From assembly GCA_947456995.1 (NCBI GenBank), contig CANGVB010000301.1, positions 1 through 5,551 of the forward strand: a stretch of DNA of 5,551 bases, written 5' to 3'. The stretch comes from Bryobacteraceae bacterium. Its GTDB lineage: Bacteria > Acidobacteriota > Terriglobia > Bryobacterales > Bryobacteraceae. Shown piece after piece: positions 1 to 4,948 of this stretch. Position 1 is the first letter of the stretch; each line of letters starts with the position of its first letter. The position numbers and the translations under genes are program-made. The notes beneath the pieces were generated by a model. That model did no database searches. It had not been told where the DNA came from and worked only from the letters and a program-made list of their open reading frames with translations.

Positions 1-206
1 AGGATGCTGCCGAAGGCGGCGCTGAGGCAGGTGGCGGCGGTGATTGCGCCGAAGGGCATGCCGGTTTCAGCGAGGATCGACGGGTTCACGAAGAGGATGT
101 AAGCCATCGTGATAAAGGTGGTTGCGCCGGCCAGGATCTCGGTGCGCCAGTTGGTGTTGAGAGTTTTGAATTCGAAGTAGGTTTCGAGCCGTTCTAGAAT
201 CGCCAT
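1..206 (-). CDS. NCS2-family purine/nucleobase permease (AzgA/PbuG/GhxP type), N-terminal part
   Basis: Inner-membrane proton-coupled importer of purine bases (adenine, guanine or hypoxanthine); the exact base cannot be told from this fragment. The first 68 codons are present and the gene runs off the left edge. Residues 1-20 are a polar N-terminus (MAILERLETYFEF...). They are followed by the family hallmark R-T-E-I-L-A-G-x-T-T-F-x-T-M-A-Y-I-L-F-V-N-P-x-I-L at about 21-45, which forms the first membrane helix, then a second hydrophobic stretch from about 52. The ATG at 206-204 is the only sensible start: no in-frame ATG, GTG or TTG lies shortly upstream. It lies inside the last codons of the upstream receptor gene (13-bp overlap). 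The nearest purine-rich SD-like sequence (GGAG) is about 16 nt away, so translation is probably coupled to termination on the receptor. Family assignment is firm from the motif; substrate is inferred only at family level. Confidence 0.9.
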   Translation of the reverse strand, partial: MAILERLETYFEFKTLNTNWRTEILAGATTFITMAYILFVNPSILAETGMPFGAITAATCLSAAFGSI

Positions 207-2401
207 CGAAGTTGTAAGGATACTCCACGTCCGGGGCCGTCGACGCCCCAGCTCATGCCTCGATAGTTTTTATCTGCGAGATTTGCGGCATCGAGGAAGA
301 GGCTGAGCTGATCGGTGAAGCTATATCCGCCACGCAGGCCGATGACGCCGTAGCCGGGAAGGGCGGGGAAGAGCGGGGTGCCGCCGAGGCGGTCCTGCAG
401 TTGAGTGAGTGTGAGGGGAGAGAGGGCGGCGAGTGTGGGGTTGTTGTTATAGAAGGTGGCGATTTGGGCGCGGGTGCGGGGTGCGCCGATGCGGCGGTCG
501 TTGAGGGCAAGTTCGCTGAGACGGTTCTGACGGTCGTTGAGAGTCCAGTAGGGCTCGACCCAGAAGCGCTTGCCGGCGGGGTTCCAGCGGAGCTTGAGGT
601 AACCCATGGCGGGCGGGTAGGTGCCTTCGATGTTGGGGGCGCGACCATTTGCGGGGTCGTCTGCACGGAGCCAGGTGAAACCTTCTTCAAAGGTGAGGCC
701 TCGGCTGGGCGACCATTCGAGGCGCTGCTCGATGCCCTTGTAGATGGCGGCGTCCTGGTTGCGCCTGGCGGTGACGGGAGAGTTTGATACACCTACAAAA
801 ACTGCGCCGTCTGCGCGTTGAGTGATGACACGCTCACCTGAGATCACCTGGCCGACTGCGCCCTGGGGCAGGAGCAGAATTTGCGAGACGATTACGTTGC
901 TGATGCGAGAACGGAAGCCAGTAAGTTCCCAGACGAGCTTGCGGCCTCTGATGCGGAAGCCGAGGTCGACGTTGTCACTGAGTTCCGGATGCAAGCCAGC
1001 CGGAGGAAGGGCTTCGAAGCTGCCGTTGCCCTGAAGGCCACGAGCGCCGAGGTCGGTCATGCTGGGGGCGCGGAAGCCCCGGCTGACGTAGCTATGAACG
1101 GAGAGCCAGGTGTTGGGACGGAGGACTGCGCCGATGCGACCGGTCCAGGCGTTTGCAGTGACCGTTTCGAACTGGCCACCTCCCCAGCGGACTGCGCCGC
1201 TCAAGCGCAGGCGCTGTTGCCAGAGCAGCACGCTGTCTTGCGCGTATATGCCGTATTGCTTGTAGGTCGCGCCGTCGGCAATGCGTGGGAGGGTGTTTTG
1301 CGCGGGGCTCCTGAGGCTGTCGAAGTAGGCTTCGCCGCCGAAGTAGAGATCGTTTTGCCAGATGCGTTTGGCGGCTTGGGCTTGTGTGCCCCAGGTGCTG
1401 GTGCGTTCGTATTGGCGCTGGATGCGGGCGGTGGGGTTGGCCTGATTGATGCGTTCTTCCCGTTGTGCGGCGTAGCTGAGAGAGGCGCTGACGAGGTCGA
1501 AGCCAGCGAAGTTGCTGCGGTTGTTGCGGAGGTAGGCAAAGTCTCCCATGATGTTGGCCACTGCGGAGAGGCGGGCTCCGTCGCCGCCCAGTAGCTGGTC
1601 GGTACGTTTGGCTCCGTCTTGCTGGTCGCGCTCGTAGTGGAAGATCCAGTCGGCTGATTTAGATTCTTTGAGCTGGCCGTGGAAGCTGCCGCCGTATTGG
1701 GTGAAGGCGCTGTCGGGCTGGCGGCTGTAGGCGACGCTGGAGGGCAGGCCGAGGAAGCGGGTTATGGATGAATGGCTATCTAGCCCCTGCCCGGTGCGGA
1801 GCGTGTTGACCCTTTGTGAGCTGCCTCGCACCATAACGCCGCCGCGGGTGAAGGTGCGGGCCAGGGTGAGGCCGTTGCCGAAGGTGTGGGAAGCACTGGA
1901 ATAGAAGGGGGTCCATTCGAGGCGTGGGCCAAGTTTGTCCGGGCTTCGTGAGATGACACTGAGGACGCCGCCGAGGGAGTCGCTGCCGTATTGGGCACTG
2001 TTTGGGCCGCGGAGGACTTCGACTTGTTCGATGCCGCTTGTGTCCAACAGATTGAAGAAGGTGCTGACTCCGCCCCTGGCTGCCGATGTGGAGTAGCGTA
2101 CGCCGTCGCGATAGACCACAACCTTGTTGCCGGTGAGGCCGCGGATGTAGATACCGCCCATGAAGGTTGAGGTGCGCTGAGTTTCGAGCCCGACTTCTTC
2201 ACGGAAAGCGTCATTGATTCCTACAGTGACTCTTTCGCGCAGACGCTCCAGTGAGATGGAGTTGACACGCTGGGGGACAAGGTCGAGCGATTCCTTCTTA
2301 CCAGCCTCAGCGGTGACGGTGATTGCATCTTTTCTCTCCAGCTTTCTCTCTAGGGGTTGCGATTGCGCGAGGCATAGCACCACCGAGAGTTGGAGAATCA
2401 T
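194..2401 (-). CDS. TonB-dependent outer-membrane receptor/transporter
   Basis: Outer-membrane gated beta-barrel that takes up a scarce ligand using TonB-ExbBD energy; 735 residues, normal for the family. A short hydrophobic signal stretch occupies residues 2-13 and lacks the usual basic n-region. A TonB-box-like D-A-I-T-V-T-A is at 25-31. The plug domain spans about 38-155 and includes I-R-G (86-88), V-V-V-Y-R-D-G-V (94-101) and V-E-V-L-R-G-P-x-S-x-x-Y-G (127-139). The barrel follows from about 160, with R-G-F-R-A-P-S at 441-447, N-L-A-D-K-N-Y-R at 707-714, and a terminal Phe as expected for BAM recognition. No plug-preceding carboxypeptidase-like domain is present, so it is not SusC-like. 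The 3' end overlaps the purine permease gene by 13 bp, so the ligand may be a purine base or nucleoside; sequence alone does not show this. The ATG at 2401 lacks a close Shine-Dalgarno, and a frameshift at the 5' end is possible (see the leader frame at 2398-2421). Confidence 0.93.
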   Translation of the reverse strand: MILQLSVVLCLAQSQPLERKLERKDAITVTAEAGKKESLDLVPQRVNSISLERLRERVTVGINDAFREEVGLETQRTSTFMGGIYIRGLTGNKVVVYRDGVRYSTSAARGGVSTFFNLLDTSGIEQVEVLRGPNSAQYGSDSLGGVLSVISRSPDKLGPRLEWTPFYSSASHTFGNGLTLARTFTRGGVMVRGSSQRVNTLRTGQGLDSHSSITRFLGLPSSVAYSRQPDSAFTQYGGSFHGQLKESKSADWIFHYERDQQDGAKRTDQLLGGDGARLSAVANIMGDFAYLRNNRSNFAGFDLVSASLSYAAQREERINQANPTARIQRQYERTSTWGTQAQAAKRIWQNDLYFGGEAYFDSLRSPAQNTLPRIADGATYKQYGIYAQDSVLLWQQRLRLSGAVRWGGGQFETVTANAWTGRIGAVLRPNTWLSVHSYVSRGFRAPSMTDLGARGLQGNGSFEALPPAGLHPELSDNVDLGFRIRGRKLVWELTGFRSRISNVIVSQILLLPQGAVGQVISGERVITQRADGAVFVGVSNSPVTARRNQDAAIYKGIEQRLEWSPSRGLTFEEGFTWLRADDPANGRAPNIEGTYPPAMGYLKLRWNPAGKRFWVEPYWTLNDRQNRLSELALNDRRIGAPRTRAQIATFYNNNPTLAALSPLTLTQLQDRLGGTPLFPALPGYGVIGLRGGYSFTDQLSLFLDAANLADKNYRGMSWGVDGPGRGVSLQLRWRF

Positions 2402-2421
2402 TTCGCTATTGTAGCGAGCAT
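2398..2421 (-). CDS. Possible 7-codon leader peptide upstream of the receptor (or frameshifted true N-terminus)
   Basis: Seen directly: an ATG at 2421-2419 lies 5 nt after a strong GGAGG and opens a frame reading M-L-A-T-I-A-K, then TGA. That TGA overlaps the receptor ATG as ATGA. The receptor start itself has no SD at proper distance (GGAGG is 26 nt away), so ribosomes would load here and reinitiate. The alternative is that one A is missing from the short A-run at this junction. Restoring it would give M-L-A-T-I-A-K-M-I-L-Q-L-S-V-V-L-C-L-A, a more typical signal peptide of about 20 residues with a lysine before the hydrophobic core. I cannot decide between the two from one sequence. Confidence 0.4.
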   Translation of the reverse strand: MLATIAK

Positions 2422-2438
2422 TAGGCCCTCCAAGCCTA
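2404..2438 (-). promoter_or_regulatory. Receptor leader: SD in a hairpin loop plus a second small inverted repeat
   Basis: Read on the minus strand, TAGGC (2438-2434) and GCCTA (2426-2422) can pair as a 5-bp stem whose 7-nt loop, TTGGAGG, is exactly the Shine-Dalgarno. Just downstream CGCTA (2416-2412) and TAGCG (2408-2404) form a second 5-bp stem with a 3-nt loop between the two possible start codons. Both repeats are perfect but short, so stability is modest. The arrangement would suit control of ribosome access, but that is inference. The ribosome binding site itself is the firmest part. Confidence 0.45.
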
Positions 2439-2439
2439 G

Positions 2440-2445
2440 TAAAAT
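2440..2445 (+). promoter_or_regulatory. Possible -10 box for aroG
   Basis: TAAAAT matches the sigma-70 -10 consensus at five of six bases in the AT-rich centre of the 67-bp divergent gap, and would start transcription about 17 nt before the aroG ATG. No acceptable -35 hexamer lies 16-18 bp upstream, so this is a weak call. The receptor operon on the other strand must share this same small region or be transcribed from inside the aroG start. Confidence 0.25.
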
Positions 2446-2468
2446 AAAGGATTCGTTAGACACCTCCC

Positions 2469-3521
2469 ATGCCATTCCGTACAGACGACGTTCGTATTCG
2501 CGGCATTCGCGAATTGCCACCCCCGGTTGAGATTCTCAAAGAACTCCAGCCCACCGAAGAACTAAGGCGCCAGATCACTGAAACCCGTGCTTCTCTGCAT
2601 GAGATTGTTCATGGACGCGACCCGCGACTGGTGGTGGTTGTTGGTCCCTGCTCGATTCACGATGTGGATGCGGCGATTGAGTATGCCGGGCGACTGCAGG
2701 AGATGGCCAAGCCTTTTGACGGCCAGCTTATGACTCTGATGCGGGTGTATTTTGAGAAGCCACGTACCACTGTTGGTTGGAAGGGTTTGATCAACGACCC
2801 TGCTCTTGACGACAGCTTCAATATTAATGAAGGGCTGCGCAAGGCGCGGAAGCTTTTGCTTGATCTGGGCAACATGGGTCTTATGTCTGCAACCGAATAC
2901 CTGGACATGCTCACGCCTCAGTACATCGCTGACCTGATTGTATGGGGTGCGATTGGTGCGCGTACTACCGAGAGCCAGAGCCATCGCCAGCTTGCGAGTG
3001 GATTGTCGTGCCCGGTGGGATTCAAGAACGGCACCGATGGCAATGTGCGGATTGCGATTGATGCGATTCGTGCGGCCAAGGAAGCGCATCACTTTTTGAG
3101 TGTTACCAAGACGGGAAATCTTGCGATCGTCGAGACGGATGGGAATCCGGATTGCCATCTGATCTTGCGTGGCGGTAAGCTGCCGAATTTTGATGATGAA
3201 TCGGTGTCGAGTGCGCTGGATACATTGCGGGCGCAGAAGCTGCCCGATCGTCTGATGGTGGATTGCTCGCACGCAAATTCACAGAAGCATGCGGCGAATC
3301 AGACCATTGTTGGCGAATCGATCGCAGAACAGATCGAAGCCGGCCAGGCCGGAATCTTTGGCGTGATGATTGAATCGAATATCGTGGCCGGGCGGCAGGA
3401 TCTGGTTCCCGGCAAGCCTCTTACCTTTGGGCAATCGATCACCGACGAGTGCATCGATTTGCCAACCACGCAGCGGATGCTGGAAAGGCTGGCCGAGGCG
3501 TGCCAAAAGGCGAGAAGCTAG
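2469..3521 (+). CDS. aroG: 3-deoxy-7-phosphoheptulonate (DAHP) synthase, class I alpha, AroG type
   Basis: Cytosolic first enzyme of the shikimate pathway, condensing phosphoenolpyruvate with erythrose 4-phosphate. It is 350 residues, the same length as E. coli AroG, and the N-terminus (D-D-V-R-I-R-G-I-R-E-L) aligns with AroG from its first residues, which fixes the ATG at 2469. Visible motifs are G-P-C-S-I-H-D (59-65), K-P-R-T-T-V-G-W-K-G (97-106), G-A-R-T-T-E-S-Q (163-170), G-F-K-N-G-T-D-G (184-191), D-C-S-H-A-N (265-270) and M-I-E-S-N (300-304). The metal ligands of AroG fall at identical numbers: Cys61, His268, Glu302, Asp326. Residues I recall as lining the AroG phenylalanine pocket are also kept (Asp7, Met147, Pro150, Gln151, Ser180, Phe209, Ser211, Val221), so feedback inhibition by phenylalanine is likely. 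The ribosome site is weak: AAGGA is 17 nt upstream and CACCTCCC abuts the start. The gene overlaps xth by 22 bp. Isozyme naming is by similarity. Confidence 0.96.
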   Translation: MPFRTDDVRIRGIRELPPPVEILKELQPTEELRRQITETRASLHEIVHGRDPRLVVVVGPCSIHDVDAAIEYAGRLQEMAKPFDGQLMTLMRVYFEKPRTTVGWKGLINDPALDDSFNINEGLRKARKLLLDLGNMGLMSATEYLDMLTPQYIADLIVWGAIGARTTESQSHRQLASGLSCPVGFKNGTDGNVRIAIDAIRAAKEAHHFLSVTKTGNLAIVETDGNPDCHLILRGGKLPNFDDESVSSALDTLRAQKLPDRLMVDCSHANSQKHAANQTIVGESIAEQIEAGQAGIFGVMIESNIVAGRQDLVPGKPLTFGQSITDECIDLPTTQRMLERLAEACQKARS

Positions 3522-4291
3522 TACGGCTCGCTACCTGGAACATCAACGGGATTCGGGCGTGTACGAAGTCTGGCCTTGCAGACTGGATGCGCGAGCATGA
3601 TGCCGATGTGGTGATGTTGCAGGAAGTGCGGGCAGATCAGCATCAGATCCCTGAAGAGGTAACCTGTCTCGGGCATTACTACCAACAGTGGTTTCCAGCG
3701 ACGGTGAAGAAGGGTTATAGCGGCACGGCGATCCTGTCGAAGAAGGCCCCGAAGAAGGTGACGGCTGGTTTTGGGTATGAAGAGTTTGATGGTGAAGGGC
3801 GTGTGCTTACGGCGGAGTTCGATAACCTGATCGCTGTCAGCGCTTATTTTCCGAATTCGCAGGAGGCTGGCAAGCGGCTCGATTACAAGTTGCGCTATTG
3901 CGATGCGATGGCCGCGCATCTGGCGAAGTTGAGCAAGAGCGGAAAGCCGGTTGTGCTGGGTGGGGATTACAATATCGCACCTTATCCGATTGACCTAGCG
4001 CGCCCTAAGGACAACGAGAAGAACCCCGGGTACTTGCCGGAAGAGCGTGCCTGGATGGATCAGTTTTTGAAATCGGGCTGGACGGATACGTGGCGGAATC
4101 AACACCCCGAAGAAGTGAAGTATTCGTGGTGGAGTGTGCGGTTGGGTGCGCGGGCGCGGAATATCGGTTGGCGGATTGACTTCCATGTGCTTCAAAGCAA
4201 AGAGGTTGGGCGATTGCGCGGGGCCGATATGCTGAATGATGTCAAGGGGAGCGACCATTGCCCGGTGACTGTTGACCTGATCGTTGACTGA
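3500..4291 (+). CDS. xth: Exodeoxyribonuclease III / class II AP endonuclease
   Basis: Base-excision repair enzyme of the EEP (exonuclease-endonuclease-phosphatase) fold that cuts 5' of abasic sites and trims 3' blocked ends. From the GTG at 3500 it is 263 residues, typical for ExoIII. Key residues are Asn14 (W-N-I-N-G-I-R-A, 13-20), the metal-binding Glu42 (L-Q-E-V-R), G-Y-S-G-T-A at 72-77, Tyr116 (Y-F-P-N), Asp156 and Asn158 (G-G-D-Y-N), S-W-W-S at 209-212 with G-A-R-A-R-N-I-G-W-R-I-D at 216-227, and the Asp252-His253 catalytic pair (S-D-H-C-P). All catalytic positions are intact. GTG 3500 is preferred because homology begins only at about residue 7. An in-frame ATG at 3449 would add 17 residues unlike the family and overlap aroG by 73 bp. 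The chosen start lies inside aroG (22-bp overlap), with GGAAAGG 11 nt upstream, indicating co-transcription and probably coupled translation. Its last codons carry the -35 box of the next module. Confidence 0.94.
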   Translation: MPKGEKLVRLATWNINGIRACTKSGLADWMREHDADVVMLQEVRADQHQIPEEVTCLGHYYQQWFPATVKKGYSGTAILSKKAPKKVTAGFGYEEFDGEGRVLTAEFDNLIAVSAYFPNSQEAGKRLDYKLRYCDAMAAHLAKLSKSGKPVVLGGDYNIAPYPIDLARPKDNEKNPGYLPEERAWMDQFLKSGWTDTWRNQHPEEVKYSWWSVRLGARARNIGWRIDFHVLQSKEVGRLRGADMLNDVKGSDHCPVTVDLIVD

Positions 4292-4312
4292 GTATACGTG
4301 TGCAAGTATACT
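4284..4312 (+). promoter_or_regulatory. Sigma-70-like promoter of the vapBC module
   Basis: TTGACT (4284-4289) and TATACT (4307-4312) each match consensus at five of six bases and are separated by exactly 17 bp. The -35 box overlaps the final codons and stop of xth. The expected transcription start, about 7 nt past the -10 box, falls at or right next to the GTG start of the antitoxin at 4320, which has no Shine-Dalgarno. The transcript therefore looks leaderless. Confidence 0.65.
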
Positions 4313-4319
4313 TGTATAC
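4292..4319 (+). promoter_or_regulatory. Likely VapB autoregulatory operator: three GTATAC repeats around a perfect palindrome
   Basis: GTATAC occurs at 4292-4297, 4306-4311 and 4314-4319. The middle copy is the core of a perfect 12-bp palindrome, CAAGTATACTTG (4303-4314). The outer two copies continue identically as GTATACGTG and start 22 bp apart, about two helical turns. The repeats cover the -10 box and the gap to the antitoxin start. Ribbon-helix-helix antitoxins commonly bind such short palindromes in their own promoters, so repression by VapB or VapBC is inferred. Confidence 0.6.
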
Positions 4320-4559
4320 GTGGCGCAGCTGAATTTATATGTACCGGATGAGATTGCTGAGGACTTGAAGACCCGAGCGAAGGCGAGCGGCAAGTCTTTG
4401 TCCAGCTTCGTGGTGGAGATCATTGAATCGAAGACAACGCATACCCCCTTCGATTGGGATGAGCATTTTGCTCGCCTGGATCGTACCGGACCCGTCGACA
4501 TTCAGATCACTGAAAAAGATCGGTACTTCGGTGATTTGCGGGACATCAACCTCGACTAA
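4320..4559 (+). CDS. vapB: VapB-type antitoxin, ribbon-helix-helix family
   Basis: Antitoxin expected to bind and neutralise the PIN-domain toxin encoded next to it and to repress the shared promoter. It has 79 residues from GTG 4320. Residues 2-8 (A-Q-L-N-L-Y-V) fit the DNA-contacting beta strand, 9-23 (P-D-E-I-A-E-D-L-K...) the first helix, G-K-S at 24-26 the turn, and 27-38 the second helix. The acidic C-terminal tail (about 40-79, with F-D-W-D and D-L-R-D-I-N-L-D) would be the toxin-binding part. An in-frame TTG at 4284 would add 12 residues unlike the fold and overlap the promoter, so GTG 4320 is preferred. No Shine-Dalgarno precedes it, in line with a leaderless mRNA. Its TAA overlaps the toxin ATG by one base (TAATG), the standard TA coupling. 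The symbol reflects the partner toxin type; the name within the RHH superfamily is less certain. Confidence 0.86.
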   Translation: MAQLNLYVPDEIAEDLKTRAKASGKSLSSFVVEIIESKTTHTPFDWDEHFARLDRTGPVDIQITEKDRYFGDLRDINLD

Positions 4560-4948
4560 TGTATCTGCTCGATACCAACATTTGCATCGCTCTGATGAAG
4601 GGTGAAGCGGAAGCTAGAAAACAGATTCGAAACTTCGCGGTGAATGAAATTGGGTTGCCCGCGATTGTAGTTGCCGAGCTTGCCTTTGGTGCATGGAAAG
4701 CAGAATTCGTCGGTCGAAGCCTCGCGAACCTTGAAGAAATCCTGAAGGTTTACAGGGTGATCCCTTTCGATGAAGCTGCCGCCATGCAGTACGGGCGTAT
4801 TCGCTCCGAATTGCAGAAGGCCGGCACGCCGATCGGGCCGAACGATTATCTGATTGCCGCTATTGCGCTTGCTCAGAATGCGACGCTGATCACGCGTAAC
4901 GTTCGCGAGTTTGAACGCATCCCGGGCTTGCGCTGGATCACGTTCTAG
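4559..4948 (+). CDS. vapC: VapC-type PIN-domain ribonuclease toxin
   Basis: Metal-dependent endoribonuclease toxin; VapC proteins typically cut tRNA or rRNA and halt translation, but the target here is unknown. It has 129 residues, full length for the family. The conserved acidic residues of the PIN active site are Asp5 (L-L-D-T-N), Glu40 (V-A-E-L-A-F-G) and Asp96 (I-G-P-N-D-Y-L-I-A-A). The family C-terminal signature T-R-N-V-R-E-F-x-R-I-P-G-L follows at 112-124. Nothing is truncated, so the toxin looks active. The start overlaps the antitoxin stop by one base, giving coupled synthesis with antitoxin first. The stop TAG overlaps the stop of the opposing quinoprotein gene within CTAG (4945-4948), leaving no room for a terminator. 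Confidence 0.93.
   Translation: MYLLDTNICIALMKGEAEARKQIRNFAVNEIGLPAIVVAELAFGAWKAEFVGRSLANLEEILKVYRVIPFDEAAAMQYGRIRSELQKAGTPIGPNDYLIAAIALAQNATLITRNVREFERIPGLRWITF

Noticed and set aside
1031..1080. Heme/hemoglobin receptor assignment from the R-G-F-R-A-P motif
   Set aside because: The F-R-A-P motif is common to many TonB receptors. The NPNL-type motif expected in heme receptors is not present (A-G-L-H-P-E-L is at that place), so the ligand is left open.
881..1594. Long plus-strand frame (237 codons) opposite the receptor
   Set aside because: Ala/Gly/Val/Glu-rich shadow of the GC-rich receptor gene, with no recognisable domain; the minus-strand frame has clear plug and barrel motifs.
2461..2467. 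GGGAGGTG on the minus strand as a second SD for the receptor
   Set aside because: No start codon lies at a suitable distance downstream on the minus strand; the next ATG already has its own GGAGG.
2562..3272. Minus-strand frame (236 codons) opposite aroG
   Set aside because: Antisense shadow; the plus strand carries a complete DAHP synthase with every active-site residue.
3449..3499. Upstream ATG start for xth
   Set aside because: Adds 17 residues with no family similarity, read from inside aroG; GTG 3500 gives a normal ExoIII length and N-terminus.
4284..4319. TTG start extending the antitoxin by 12 residues
   Set aside because: The extension does not fit the ribbon-helix-helix fold and coincides with the promoter and operator repeats.
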